The notes under the pieces were generated by a model. That model made no database searches and had not been told where the DNA came from. It saw nothing but the letters and a program-made list of their open reading frames with translations. Both the position numbers and the translations under genes were made by a program. A stretch of 64,000 nucleotides of DNA from Fibrisoma montanum (GTDB taxonomy: Bacteria > Bacteroidota > Bacteroidia > Cytophagales > Spirosomataceae), in the NCBI RefSeq assembly GCF_003583365.1, contig NZ_QXED01000004.1, forward strand, positions 124,001 to 188,000, written 5' to 3'. Of this stretch, positions 34,405-43,475 are shown piece after piece (within the stretch, counting starts at the first letter, position 1; every line of letters begins with the position of its first letter).

Positions 34405-35679
34405 ATGAATGTATTTAAGTTTGGTGGAGCGTCGGTAAAGGAAGCGGCTGGTGTACGTAACCTGGCTCGTATAATCCAGACGCAGGGGGAGGGCGCGGTA
34501 GTTGTCGTGTCGGCGATGGGTAAAACCACGAATGCGCTGGAAGAAGTGGTGCGGGCGTATGCCGGCGGTGATACCGATGAAGCAGTCAGGCGCTGGGGTG
34601 ACGTCAGAGCGTACCATGAAGGCATCATGCGCGACCTGGCGGGCAACCATGTCGAAGAGAACTTTCAGTCGGTGCTGAACACCTTTGCTGGTGTTGAAAC
34701 TTATCTGCACCAGTCGGCTACCGGCTCTTTTGACCAGATTTATGATCAGATCGTTTCCATCGGCGAAGTAGTATCTACCCAGATCGTAGCGGCTTTTCTG
34801 AACGTGGAGGCTGTGAGTGCTTATTGGGCAGACGCCCGGGAGCTTGTTTTCACCGATGCAACGTACCGGGAAGGAAAAGTAGATTGGGAGCAGACAAGCC
34901 GACAGATCCAGTCGTTGGTGGCCACCAGACCGAAGCAGGAGGTGATCGTCACGCAGGGGTTCATTGGTCGGGCACCAAACGGTCTGACAACAACACTTGG
35001 CCGCGAAGGCTCCGACTACACAGCCGCTATTTTTGCCTATTGCCTGGATGCCGAAAGCGTTACGATCTGGAAAGACGTACCAGGGGTACTCAATGCTGAT
35101 CCAAAGTGGTTTGATGACACCGTATTGCTGGAAAGAATAACGTATCAGGATGCCATTGAGCTAGCCTACTACGGGGCCACAGTGATTCATCCTAAAACCA
35201 TTAAACCGCTTCAGAATAAAGGGATTCCGTTGTACGTCCGGTCGTTCGTTGAACCAGAAAAGCCAGGAACGGCCATTGGCGACTTCGAGCAACATCTACT
35301 TATCCCGTCGTTTATTTTCAAGATCAATCAGGTTCTTATTTCGCTGCACCCGAAAGATTTCTCATTTATTGCGGAAGATAATCTGAGCCTTGTCTTCGGG
35401 CAGTTTGCCCAGGCGGGAGTAAAGATCAACCTGATGCAGAACACCGCCATCAGTTTTTCAGTAGTTATCGACCAGAATCCCAGTCGCGTTCCGGCCCTTT
35501 TGGAACAGCTACGTCAGAGTTTTCGCGTGAATTATAACGAAGGGCTGGAATTGATCACGATCCGGTATTACGACCAAAGTACTGTCGATCGGGTGCTGAT
35601 TAATAAGAAGCTTTTGCTGGAGCAGAAAAGCCGTTATACCGTGCAACTGGTAGTTAAGGATTTAGGACAAGCTATGTAG
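34405..35679 (+). CDS. Aspartate kinase (monofunctional)
   Basis: 424 residues. Phosphorylates aspartate at the entry of the lysine/threonine/methionine/DAP pathway. KFGGASVKEAAGVRNLA at the N-terminus is the kinase signature; GFIGRAPNGLTTTLGREGSDYTAAI and WKDVPGVLNADP follow. C-terminal ACT region from about 290 (LVFGQFAQAGVKINLMQN), so feedback inhibition by an amino acid is likely. No homoserine dehydrogenase domain is present. Convergent with the PorP/SprF gene. Confidence 0.92.
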   Translation: MNVFKFGGASVKEAAGVRNLARIIQTQGEGAVVVVSAMGKTTNALEEVVRAYAGGDTDEAVRRWGDVRAYHEGIMRDLAGNHVEENFQSVLNTFAGVETYLHQSATGSFDQIYDQIVSIGEVVSTQIVAAFLNVEAVSAYWADARELVFTDATYREGKVDWEQTSRQIQSLVATRPKQEVIVTQGFIGRAPNGLTTTLGREGSDYTAAIFAYCLDAESVTIWKDVPGVLNADPKWFDDTVLLERITYQDAIELAYYGATVIHPKTIKPLQNKGIPLYVRSFVEPEKPGTAIGDFEQHLLIPSFIFKINQVLISLHPKDFSFIAEDNLSLVFGQFAQAGVKINLMQNTAISFSVVIDQNPSRVPALLEQLRQSFRVNYNEGLELITIRYYDQSTVDRVLINKKLLLEQKSRYTVQLVVKDLGQAM

Positions 35680-35706
35680 CACAGTGAAAGCCTGAACTAC
35701 ATAGCT
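35670..35706. terminator. Hairpin between lysC-type gene and porP-type gene
   Basis: AGCTATGTAG / CTACATAGCT (10 bp perfect, 17-base loop) begins in the aspartate kinase stop codon and lies between convergent genes. T-run absent. Confidence 0.45.
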
Positions 35707-35716
35707 CGTTGCTCCG

Positions 35717-36748
35717 TCAGAACTTGGGGCAAGGCAGTCTTTTATCCCGCCGACGAACGCCACCGCGACGAGCTTCCGGTTTTTCAAAAATGTATGAGAG
35801 TGAAATCTCGTGCGAACCACCGCTGGCACCGAGCGTCGAAACGGTTACGTCGTAGCTGTAGCCGACCGAAAACTTATCCATCCGATAGCCAACCAGCGCA
35901 GCCAGGGCGTCGTGGTTGTTGATCGTCTGGTTATACCGCTTGAACGGAATACCCCGATAGTAAGCACCAATAGTTATTGGCGAATACGTCAGGTATGCCC
36001 CCAGATCCAGCTGATCGTATTTTCCCTGAAACTTGTACATGACCACCGGCGAAAAACTGATTTCCCGGTCCCACTCATCGCCGTAGCCGGTATAACCGCC
36101 CAACGGAATCCGAAGCCCGGCGTGGAAACTACCCTTAACCGGCAGGCGGCTCTGGTCTCCCACGAAAAAGTTTTGGTTTGGGCGGTTAATGTGGTGGGCC
36201 GATACGCCTACCCAGTACCAGTCGGAATACACCAGGCCGCCAGTTGAGAAATCGAGGTAGCGATTTTGTGGCGATCCGCCCTGGGCGGTTGGGTCCGCTG
36301 TTGCGCTGCCGGTGATGAACCCCCGGTCGTTAAACTGATCGCCGAACGTCAAGCCGAAATAATTGATGTTCCGATTGACGTAGGAGCCTTGCAGGCCGAG
36401 CCGCACAAACGATTGTTCCCCTACCTGGAACTGATACGAATACTGCAGGCCAATATCCGTCGACTGGATACGGCCCTGGCCCTGATTGTCGGACTGAATC
36501 AATAAACCTACGCCACTGTTGAAGCGCTCGAAATAATGATCGAGCCCAACCAGAGCGGTTACGTAGTTCGTAATGGCCGGCCATTGGTTGCGATAATTGA
36601 CCGTAAGACGCGGAGCCAGCGCCGATCCTGCAAAGGCAGGACTCAGGTATTGAGGAGCCGCGTAGAACTGCGTAAATTGAGGATCCTGAGCAATTGCCAG
36701 TTGGCATACAGCCATTAGTAAACCGGCAAAAATGTATTTCTTACTCAT
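35717..36748 (-). CDS. PorP/SprF family type IX secretion system membrane protein
   Basis: 343 residues from the ATG at 36748, which opens signal peptide MSKKYIFAGLLMAVCQLAIAQ. DPQFTQFYAAPQYLSPAFAGS is the family hallmark, followed by an outer-membrane beta-barrel with alternating aromatic strands (YRNQWPAITNYVTALVGLDHYF, FSTGGLVYSDWYWVGVSAHH). PorP/SprF proteins work with the T9SS translocon, often as the specific outer-membrane partner of a type B CTD cargo. The next gene, divergently transcribed, encodes exactly such a cargo. Confidence 0.93.
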   Translation of the reverse strand: MSKKYIFAGLLMAVCQLAIAQDPQFTQFYAAPQYLSPAFAGSALAPRLTVNYRNQWPAITNYVTALVGLDHYFERFNSGVGLLIQSDNQGQGRIQSTDIGLQYSYQFQVGEQSFVRLGLQGSYVNRNINYFGLTFGDQFNDRGFITGSATADPTAQGGSPQNRYLDFSTGGLVYSDWYWVGVSAHHINRPNQNFFVGDQSRLPVKGSFHAGLRIPLGGYTGYGDEWDREISFSPVVMYKFQGKYDQLDLGAYLTYSPITIGAYYRGIPFKRYNQTINNHDALAALVGYRMDKFSVGYSYDVTVSTLGASGGSHEISLSYIFEKPEARRGGVRRRDKRLPCPKF

Positions 36749-37079
36749 AATGACGTTGTAGTGCAAAGAATGGGCCAACTATTTCACCTGTTTATGGGTC
36801 TATGAGAAACGAAAGCCAAACGAATTACAGTTAAAATCGTTTCTTACAAACCAGTTAACTCCCATTAGCCAGTAAAAGCAGACCCCGTTCTTATCCTTTG
36901 TTGCTACCTCGGGTTCAGGCCGTTTCTGCTTTTATAAATTTAGCCGGTTTCTGGATGGTTTTCAGGCTGTCAGGCGATAAAATTTTAGTGCGGCCTTTTC
37001 GTTTACAATAACGTAACGCCCCCTTAGTCTGTTATGCTCGGGGATGAATTTGATAGGTGGGCTTAGTCAATGTTTCTCC
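36749..37079. other. 331-bp divergent intergenic region
   Basis: Promoters for the PorP/SprF gene and the type B CTD gene must lie here. The sequence is AT-rich around 36930-36990 with a weak TATAAATTTAG. No clean TAnnTTTG box, repeat or small gene was found. Confidence 0.4.
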
Positions 37080-40000
37080 ATGTTCATTTTTATTCACTAT
37101 AGGCATTTAGTTGCGCTGTGGGCCGTGTTGCTCATGCTGGCGAACATTCCGTCGGCGTATGGGCAGACAGGCTTTCGATTCAGTGGCAGAACGTGTGTGC
37201 CGGATCAGGAGTGTAAAGCTGATTCGGTCACGTTTACGGATAGCGCCCTGGCGGGGGTCACCACCCGTGTCTGGGACTTTGGCGATGGCTCTACCGTGAC
37301 AAAGCAGCGGGATTCAGTAGCTCGTCACGTATATCAGCAGCCTGGTACATTTACCGTTCGGCTCACCCGGACTGTGAATGGTGTGACGCAGACCGTCGAA
37401 AAGTTTGTGAGCGTATTTCCCCGACCGCAGCCCTTCAGCAACTGGCGGACAGATACCACCATTTGTCAGGGGGAGGTTATTACGTTGGATCCGTATCCGA
37501 ACGGCGCCCCGGCTGGGCTGATCTACAAATGGTATCCTAAGGGCGACACGACGCAGACCATTCAGGTTGACAGTTCCGGCTGTTACTCAGTGGAAGCCAT
37601 TGACCCCACTACGGGTTGTTCATACCAGGACCGGATCAATGTGGATGTCTGCGGTGAGCAAAAGCAATCGCAGGGGGTGAAGTGGTATTTTGGGAACAAT
37701 GCCGGTCTGGATTTCAGTGGGGGCGGTACGCCATCACCAATCGACGACGGTAAGCTGAGCACGATTGAGGGGTCTTCGTCCATTGCCAATACGAAAGGTG
37801 AACTGCTGTTTTATACAGACGGGATCACCATCTACGACGCTGATGGCAAGCCTATGCGGTCGCTGGTTCCGGGCGATACGGCGCAGGTAGGCATTCCGCT
37901 GGGTGGTAACCGCAATTCGACGCAATCGGCGCTGATCGTACCGAAACCGACGTGTCGTGGCTGCGAATACCTTTACTACGTCTACACCACCGCCGAAATT
38001 CGGGGAAAGCGTACGCTGACCTATAGCGTGGTCGATATGCGGGAGAGCCAGGGCAAAGGCGCGATCGTTGAGAAAAACATTCCGGTAACGGAAAACGGCA
38101 CCGAGCAGTCGGCGTCCGTAAAAAACGAGCGTGATTCAACCTACTGGGTCATTACGCGAATTTATGGTACGAACCGGTTTGAAGTCCGGAACCTGAACCG
38201 CAGCGAAGACACAACTCCAAAAACCTACGAGGGGGGGCAGGTAATCGACTCGCTGGCAAAAGGCGAGGGATATATCAAAATTGGACCGGCCGATACAACA
38301 GGCGGTCAGGAAGGAAACCGGCCGATGGCGGTTGTGGTACCCGGTCCGCCCAAAAACTCCATCGATCTCTTCACGTTCAACGATTCGCTGGGAACGATAA
38401 AATTTGAACGAACAATAGACTTGGGGCCGGCGCCACCCAAGGCCTACGGCGTAGAGTTTTCGCCCGACGGTAAGTCGTTATACGTAACGATGTTGGCCGA
38501 CACGAACGCAGATGGGAGTCAGAAGGGGGCGTCGTATATTCTAAAATATGATCTGAACCAGCGAGACTCCTTGCTAACCGGCTCCCGAACGGTGGTCGAT
38601 AGTAGTACCACGCGCCAGTACGGTTCGCTACAGATCGGCCCAGACGGCCGGATTTACGTAGCTATAGAAGGCAGTACGTCGCTGGGAACCATCGAAAACC
38701 CGAACGGGGGGCTGCTCGACAGCCTGCAGTTTATCCCGAACGGCCAGTCGCTAGGTGGGAAAACCAGTCAGTTGGGTTTGCCGAACCTGGTCGACAACTT
38801 CAATGATCAGTCCAGCGGACCGGGATTTACATACGCCGATACCTGTGCCACGTCGCCTACTACGTTTCAGGCCAGTCCGAACTGTCCGAAGTTAAAGGAA
38901 ACATACACCTGGAACTTCGGCGACGGCAGCCGTCCGGTGTCGACTACGGCGTTGCAGCCTCAATTGCATACGTATCAGCGAGCGGGCGACTATCCGGTGA
39001 GTCTTCAGATCACCACGCGAACCGCCCAGGGGGCAATTTGTAAGGATACAACCATCCGAGACACCATCACGATTGTTGATACCCCCGCCAAGATGGAACT
39101 CGGGGAAAATCGGGATGTCTGTGACAAACGAGGGGTAACGCTGGATGCCCAGGTAGAGGCCCGGAACTACGTCTGGGTGATCAATGGGGCTGTGGCGGGT
39201 AGGCAAAAGACCATAACCCTCACTCGACCGGGCTACTATTACGTCGTCGGGATTGCGGCCAATGGCGGCTGTTTTGAAAGCGATACGATCGAACTTCGCA
39301 TCTTTACCCCGCCACCACTTGATCTGGGACCCGATACGGTATTCTGTTACCGAAGCAGCGTTAATCTGACGGTACCGCAACAAACCTGGTCGGAGTTTGA
39401 ATGGAGTACGGGTAGTAAAGACCGCTCGACTACCGTGTCAAAAGCAGGTGAATACTACGTAACGGCCAAGAATTTCCGGGGGTGCATTAACTCAGACACG
39501 ATCAACGTAACAGAACTGCCGAAGCTCAACCTGCGGGCAGCCCTGACCGGCCCATCGGCCTGTACGACGGCTGATGGTGTGATCGAACTGACGCCAACGC
39601 CGGCCGGCCGGTATATCTACGTCTGGAGCCGGGCTGATGGGGCTGTACTGCCGGGAACAACAAACCGACAGGCTAACTTGCCGGAAGGCTCGTACGCCAT
39701 CAACGCGACCGATAGTTTACGGGGTTGTGAGGCCGATACGTTGTTTTCGCTGAAATCGCCCGTCAATAACCTGGCTATCACTCCGGCCGTACGGCCGGCA
39801 CTGTGTAGCATTCCGAATAGCGGGACCATCAACGTCACCGTGCAGGGTGGAACACCGGTGGGGTACATCTGGCTCGATCAGAACAATAATCCGGTAAGTA
39901 CCAGTGCCGTGTTCGGGCAGGCAGCACCGGGGTTATACGGCGTACAGGTCACCGACAGTCGCGGCTGTAAAGCCTTTTCAGACAGCATTCGGGTGGGACT

Positions 40001-40736
40001 CGACAGTACCGGCTTTGCCAGTCTGGGGCCAAACCGCCTGCGATGCGTCGGCGACACCGTGCAGTTGGTACCTCAGGATGGGGCCCTGGCTAGTAATCAA
40101 TACCAGTGGAGCACCGGCCAGACCAGTCGGCTAATTATCGTCAATCAACCCGGAACGTACAGCGTTGTCGTACGAAACCCGCAAACCGGTTGTGTTGGAC
40201 GAAGTAGCGTACAGGTAGGCGACCGACCGGCTCCGCCTGTGAGTCTTGTTCCGGAAGCCTCCATTTGCGAAGGCGACAACGGCCGTATTCAGCTCACGCC
40301 GAATGGTGGATCAAACCTGAGGTACATCTGGCCGCAGACAGGTGATACAACCCGGTCGATTACGGTCAGCCGGGTGGGTGAATACGCTGTTCGGGTAACA
40401 GACCCGGCAGGCTGTACGGCCACCGTAGTTACGCGTGTTGTTAATCGTTGTGAACCACGGGTTAATATTCCGGATGCGTTCACACCGAACGGCGACGGGG
40501 TGAACGACCTGCTGCAGGTCTATACTTCATACGTAACAGACTACGAACTGCGCATTTATAATCGCTGGGGCGAAGTAATCTTTGTGAGCAATAGTCCCGA
40601 GCAAAAATGGGATGGCACCTACAAAGGAACGGCCTATCCGCCGATGCTTTACCCCTACGTTATTTCCTATAAAAGTGAGTCGTTTCCAGAGCGCGGAAAG
40701 ACCACAAAACGGGGCTCCGTACTCGTTATTCGGTAG
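37080..40736 (+). CDS. Large secreted PKD/beta-propeller protein with T9SS type B (gliding motility-associated) C-terminal domain
   Basis: 1218 residues from the ATG at 37080, which gives signal peptide MFIFIHYRHLVALWAVLLMLANIPSAYGQ; an ATG at 37044 would add 12 residues. A first PKD domain (WDFGDGS, about 50-115) precedes a region resembling a beta-propeller (about 215-600: GELLFYTDGITIYDADG, VEFSPDGKSLYVTML, LQIGPDGRIYVAIEG). A second PKD follows (WNFGDGS, about 620-690), then several Ig-like repeats with paired Cys, and finally NIPDAFTPNGDGVNDLLQVY ... YELRIYNRWGEVIF, the type B CTD. Probably a surface adhesin or envelope-organising protein exported by T9SS with the neighbouring PorP/SprF protein. 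Confidence 0.92.
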   Translation: MFIFIHYRHLVALWAVLLMLANIPSAYGQTGFRFSGRTCVPDQECKADSVTFTDSALAGVTTRVWDFGDGSTVTKQRDSVARHVYQQPGTFTVRLTRTVNGVTQTVEKFVSVFPRPQPFSNWRTDTTICQGEVITLDPYPNGAPAGLIYKWYPKGDTTQTIQVDSSGCYSVEAIDPTTGCSYQDRINVDVCGEQKQSQGVKWYFGNNAGLDFSGGGTPSPIDDGKLSTIEGSSSIANTKGELLFYTDGITIYDADGKPMRSLVPGDTAQVGIPLGGNRNSTQSALIVPKPTCRGCEYLYYVYTTAEIRGKRTLTYSVVDMRESQGKGAIVEKNIPVTENGTEQSASVKNERDSTYWVITRIYGTNRFEVRNLNRSEDTTPKTYEGGQVIDSLAKGEGYIKIGPADTTGGQEGNRPMAVVVPGPPKNSIDLFTFNDSLGTIKFERTIDLGPAPPKAYGVEFSPDGKSLYVTMLADTNADGSQKGASYILKYDLNQRDSLLTGSRTVVDSSTTRQYGSLQIGPDGRIYVAIEGSTSLGTIENPNGGLLDSLQFIPNGQSLGGKTSQLGLPNLVDNFNDQSSGPGFTYADTCATSPTTFQASPNCPKLKETYTWNFGDGSRPVSTTALQPQLHTYQRAGDYPVSLQITTRTAQGAICKDTTIRDTITIVDTPAKMELGENRDVCDKRGVTLDAQVEARNYVWVINGAVAGRQKTITLTRPGYYYVVGIAANGGCFESDTIELRIFTPPPLDLGPDTVFCYRSSVNLTVPQQTWSEFEWSTGSKDRSTTVSKAGEYYVTAKNFRGCINSDTINVTELPKLNLRAALTGPSACTTADGVIELTPTPAGRYIYVWSRADGAVLPGTTNRQANLPEGSYAINATDSLRGCEADTLFSLKSPVNNLAITPAVRPALCSIPNSGTINVTVQGGTPVGYIWLDQNNNPVSTSAVFGQAAPGLYGVQVTDSRGCKAFSDSIRVGLDSTGFASLGPNRLRCVGDTVQLVPQDGALASNQYQWSTGQTSRLIIVNQPGTYSVVVRNPQTGCVGRSSVQVGDRPAPPVSLVPEASICEGDNGRIQLTPNGGSNLRYIWPQTGDTTRSITVSRVGEYAVRVTDPAGCTATVVTRVVNRCEPRVNIPDAFTPNGDGVNDLLQVYTSYVTDYELRIYNRWGEVIFVSNSPEQKWDGTYKGTAYPPMLYPYVISYKSESFPERGKTTKRGSVLVIR

Positions 40737-40758
40737 TGCTTTTCTCCTGTTTTTTTCG

Positions 40759-40766
40759 TAAATTTG
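40759..40766 (+). promoter_or_regulatory. Candidate -7 box of ruvB
   Basis: TAAATTTG is an exact TAnnTTTG match 71 bases before ruvB; the -33 partner is only a T-run. It lies upstream of the hairpin at 40779. Confidence 0.4.
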
Positions 40767-40778
40767 ACCAAAACAGGT

Positions 40779-40815
40779 CCCCGAAATAACCCGTTTTCAA
40801 TGGGTTATTTCGGGG
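40779..40815 (+). terminator. 14-bp perfect hairpin upstream of ruvB
   Basis: CCCCGAAATAACCC / GGGTTATTTCGGGG with a 9-base loop, followed by GTTTC. It is the probable terminator of the CTD-protein gene. If the box at 40759 is real, it would sit in the ruvB leader. Confidence 0.7.
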
Positions 40816-40836
40816 GTTTCTGACCAACTGATCATC

Positions 40837-41868
40837 ATGCGAAACGACTTTCTGAAAGGAACGGGAGATGGGATGACGGCCACCGATAAGGAAATTGAAC
40901 GGGCGCTTCGACCGCTTTCGTTTGAAGACTTCACGGGGCAGGCTAAAGTGCTCGAAAACCTCGAAGTGTTCGTGAAGGCTGCCATGCAGCGGGGCGATGC
41001 GCTCGACCACGTATTGCTTCATGGCCCTCCGGGACTGGGTAAAACGACGCTGTCGCACATCATTGCCAACGAACTGAACGCGAATATCAAGATGACGTCC
41101 GGACCGGTGCTTGACAAACCGAGCGATCTGGCCGGCCTGCTGACCAACCTGCAGCCTAACGACGTCCTCTTCATCGACGAGATTCACCGACTGAATCCAA
41201 TCGTGGAGGAGTATCTATACTCAGCCATGGAGGATTACAAGATTGACATCATGCTCGATTCGGGTCCGAACGCCCGATCGGTGCAGATCAAACTGAATCC
41301 TTTTACGCTGATTGGTGCCACTACGCGCGCCGGAATGCTAACTTCCCCGCTCCGGGCGCGGTTCAGTATCAACTGCCGGTTAGAGTACTACGACGCCAAG
41401 CTGCTCACGACTATCGTGCAGCGGTCGGCAGCTATTCTGGGCACACCGATTGATGAGGAAGGCGCCTTCGAAATTGCCCGCCGAAGCCGGGGCACTCCGC
41501 GGATCGCCAACAACCTGCTGCGCCGGACCCGCGATTTTGCGCAGGTGAAAGGCAATGGCTATATCAATGTGGATATTGCAGAGATGGCCCTTAGCGCACT
41601 CGATGTGGATCAGAACGGGCTGGACGAAATGGATAACCGGATTTTGTCGACTATTATCGAGAAGTTTAAAGGGGGGCCGGTTGGTCTGACTACCATCGCA
41701 ACGGCTTGCGGTGAAGAAGCCGAAACGATTGAAGAGGTATATGAGCCGTTCCTGATTCAGGAGGGATTTCTGAAGCGGACTTCGCGGGGGCGGGAGGCTA
41801 CCGAAAAGGCCTACCATCACCTTGGCATTATGCCGAACTACAAAACCGGCGAATTATTCGGTAACTGA
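40837..41868 (+). CDS. ruvB: Holliday junction branch migration helicase RuvB
   Basis: 343 residues. AAA+ motor of Ruv[22 protein letters not shown] at the N-terminus, Walker A GPPGLGKT at 63-70, Walker [11 protein letters not shown], sensor [17 protein letters not shown] with the arginine finger, and a C-terminal winged-helix domain ([28 protein letters not shown]). Full length. Monocistronic between two strong hairpins. Confidence 0.97.
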   Translation: MRNDFLKGTGDGMTATDKEIERALRPLSFEDFTGQAKVLENLEVFVKAAMQRGDALDHVLLHGPPGLGKTTLSHIIANELNANIKMTSGPVLDKPSDLAGLLTNLQPNDVLFIDEIHRLNPIVEEYLYSAMEDYKIDIMLDSGPNARSVQIKLNPFTLIGATTRAGMLTSPLRARFSINCRLEYYDAKLLTTIVQRSAAILGTPIDEEGAFEIARRSRGTPRIANNLLRRTRDFAQVKGNGYINVDIAEMALSALDVDQNGLDEMDNRILSTIIEKFKGGPVGLTTIATACGEEAETIEEVYEPFLIQEGFLKRTSRGREATEKAYHHLGIMPNYKTGELFGN

Positions 41869-41874
41869 TACGTA

Positions 41875-41934
41875 AGAGGGCCGGTTATCAATCTGAACGT
41901 AATGCGTTACGTTCAGATTGATAACCGGCCCTCT
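41875..41934. repeat. 28-bp perfect inverted repeat, 4-base loop
   Basis: Arms 41875-41902 and 41907-41934 are perfectly complementary around TGCG. It lies between the convergent ruvB and ArsR-type genes. No T-run on either side. It may act as a bidirectional terminator, but the stem is far longer than needed. Confidence 0.85.
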
Positions 41935-41948
41935 CCGTTCGGCTAGTT

Positions 41949-42257
41949 TTAAGCCAGGATCTTACTCTTGTAGATGCAATCGATCACCTCTGCAACTGCC
42001 GTATCCACCAGAAAATAGTAGATATTCTTGCCGCTCCGACGAATGTCCAGAATTCCCTTATCACGCATGTTAATCAGGTGATGTGAAATCAGAGATTGCT
42101 CGGCGTTCAGGTTTTTGTAAATCGTCGAGACATTTAATTCCTTGCTATCATTCAGCATTTGAATGATTTTGATGCGCAGAGGATGCGCCACAGCTTTCAA
42201 AACGTAAGCTGCTTTGTCGATGCGCTTTTCATCGTCCATTAGTTTTTCAGTAGCCAT
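41949..42257 (-). CDS. ArsR-family winged-helix transcriptional regulator
   Basis: 102 residues. VLKAVAHPLRIKIIQMLNDSKELNVSTIYKNLNAEQSLISHHLINMRDKGILDIRRSGKNIYYFL is a complete ArsR/SmtB winged helix with the recognition helix at QSLISHHLINM. No Cys, so it is unlikely to be a Cys-based metal sensor. A 12-bp palindrome abuts its start codon and suggests autoregulation. Its signal is unknown. Confidence 0.88.
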   Translation of the reverse strand: MATEKLMDDEKRIDKAAYVLKAVAHPLRIKIIQMLNDSKELNVSTIYKNLNAEQSLISHHLINMRDKGILDIRRSGKNIYYFLVDTAVAEVIDCIYKSKILA

Positions 42258-42269
42258 ACAGTATACTGT
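42258..42269. promoter_or_regulatory. Palindromic candidate operator at the ArsR gene start
   Basis: ACAGTATACTGT, a perfect 12-bp palindrome immediately upstream of the ArsR-type start codon, within its 5' UTR. This position suits autorepression. Confidence 0.4.
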
Positions 42270-42421
42270 TAGGTGTGCGTGTACCGTGAAAGATACTCTA
42301 ATTTCAATAGTTGTGAATCTGTAAATTGATAGATTTGAATCTTAATTTATCCAAAGGTTCATTTTGTAATCCTATTCTAAAATGTAGCTACTTTTATAGA
42401 TCAATAAATTCGATTATTGTT

Positions 42422-42455
42422 CAAAAATAAAATAACGCCTTGATTGTCAAGAGGC
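42422..42455 (-). terminator. Candidate terminator of the EamA gene
   Basis: Minus-strand hairpin GCCTCTTGA / TCAAGGC with one bulge, followed by TTATTTTATTTTT. It is 35-65 bases past the EamA stop. Confidence 0.55.
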
Positions 42456-42488
42456 AAGCTAATATCTTCATAAGTTTACTTATTCCAT

Positions 42489-43442
42489 CTATCGTTTACC
42501 TCGCCAGCTGATTAAAAAGACACCGGTCAGTACCAGCAAGGTGCCAAAAATTTGGGCTACGCTTATGGTTTCATTCAGCACGGTTGTGGCCAGCACGATC
42601 GTAAAAATTGGACCAACACTGGCAACAATGGATGCATTTCCCGAGCCGACCCGCTTGATGCCTTCGGCGATCATAAACGTTGGAATGACGGTGACAAACA
42701 GAGCCATGGCCAGCGCCAGGCCATACACAGCCAGGGGATAACCCGTCAGCTGAAGACCGTTGGCAGCCGCACAGTGAAGAACAGTCGGAACCGTAGCCGC
42801 CATCATTGCGTAGCAGGTATAGCGCTGTGAGCCGACAAGCGAAATCATAGAATCACTGCCAACCAGATAAATGGCATAGACAAGGCCGCTCAGGATTACC
42901 CAGAGCGCGCCCAGAGCTACGTTCTTCTGGGCCGATGTTTCGATATTACCGATAAAGGCAATCAGAATGCCCGCGTAGGTTAAGGCCAGCGCCAGCACCT
43001 GGAGCCGGGTGATGCGACGGCCAAACCCAACGGCGTTCATCAGCAGCACGAACGTTGGGTACACAAACAGCAGAATGCGTTCCAGACCGGCGGTGATATA
43101 AACCAAGCCCAGAAAATTAAAGAAGCTGGCCAGATAATAGCCCGTAATGCCAAGCATAGCCAGCGTTGCCCACTGGCGCAGCGTAAGCTTGCCCATTACT
43201 GAAGATGAACCCCCTGCCGATTGGCCGGCCGCTTGGCGCGACAGATTCAACGCAATACCGATGTAGAACGGCAGCGCAAACAGCATCCGTAGCGTCAGCA
43301 GCGTGATCGAATCGATGTGATACTGATACGCCAGTTTGATCAGGATGCCTTTCATGGCAAAGCAAAATGCCGCCAGAAAGACGAACAAAGCACCCAGCCA
43401 GTATGAGAAGCCCGTCGTTGAGGTTTCGGCAGGAACGTTCAT
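42489..43442 (-). CDS. EamA/DMT-family transporter
   Basis: 317 residues with ten predicted membrane helices in two EamA repeats (each about 140 residues). The first opens with YWLGALFVFLAAFCFAMKGILIKLA and the second with NVALGALWVILSGLVYAIYLVGS. The C-terminal SVGPIFTIVLATTVLNETISVAQIFGTLLVLTGVFLI is the usual EamA ending. A drug/metabolite-type exporter; the substrate cannot be deduced. A terminator hairpin lies directly before its start, downstream of der. Confidence 0.88.
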   Translation of the reverse strand: MNVPAETSTTGFSYWLGALFVFLAAFCFAMKGILIKLAYQYHIDSITLLTLRMLFALPFYIGIALNLSRQAAGQSAGGSSSVMGKLTLRQWATLAMLGITGYYLASFFNFLGLVYITAGLERILLFVYPTFVLLMNAVGFGRRITRLQVLALALTYAGILIAFIGNIETSAQKNVALGALWVILSGLVYAIYLVGSDSMISLVGSQRYTCYAMMAATVPTVLHCAAANGLQLTGYPLAVYGLALAMALFVTVIPTFMIAEGIKRVGSGNASIVASVGPIFTIVLATTVLNETISVAQIFGTLLVLTGVFLISWRGKR

Positions 43443-43446
43443 AGTT

Positions 43447-43472
43447 AAAAAACCCTCCGGTGGGGAGGGTTT
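43447..43472 (-). terminator. Terminator hairpin abutting the EamA start codon
   Basis: Minus strand AAACCCTCC / GGAGGGTTT with a 5-base loop and TTTTTT tail fills the 33-bp gap between the der stop and the EamA ATG, leaving four bases before the start. Confidence 0.75.
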
Positions 43473-43475
43473 GGT

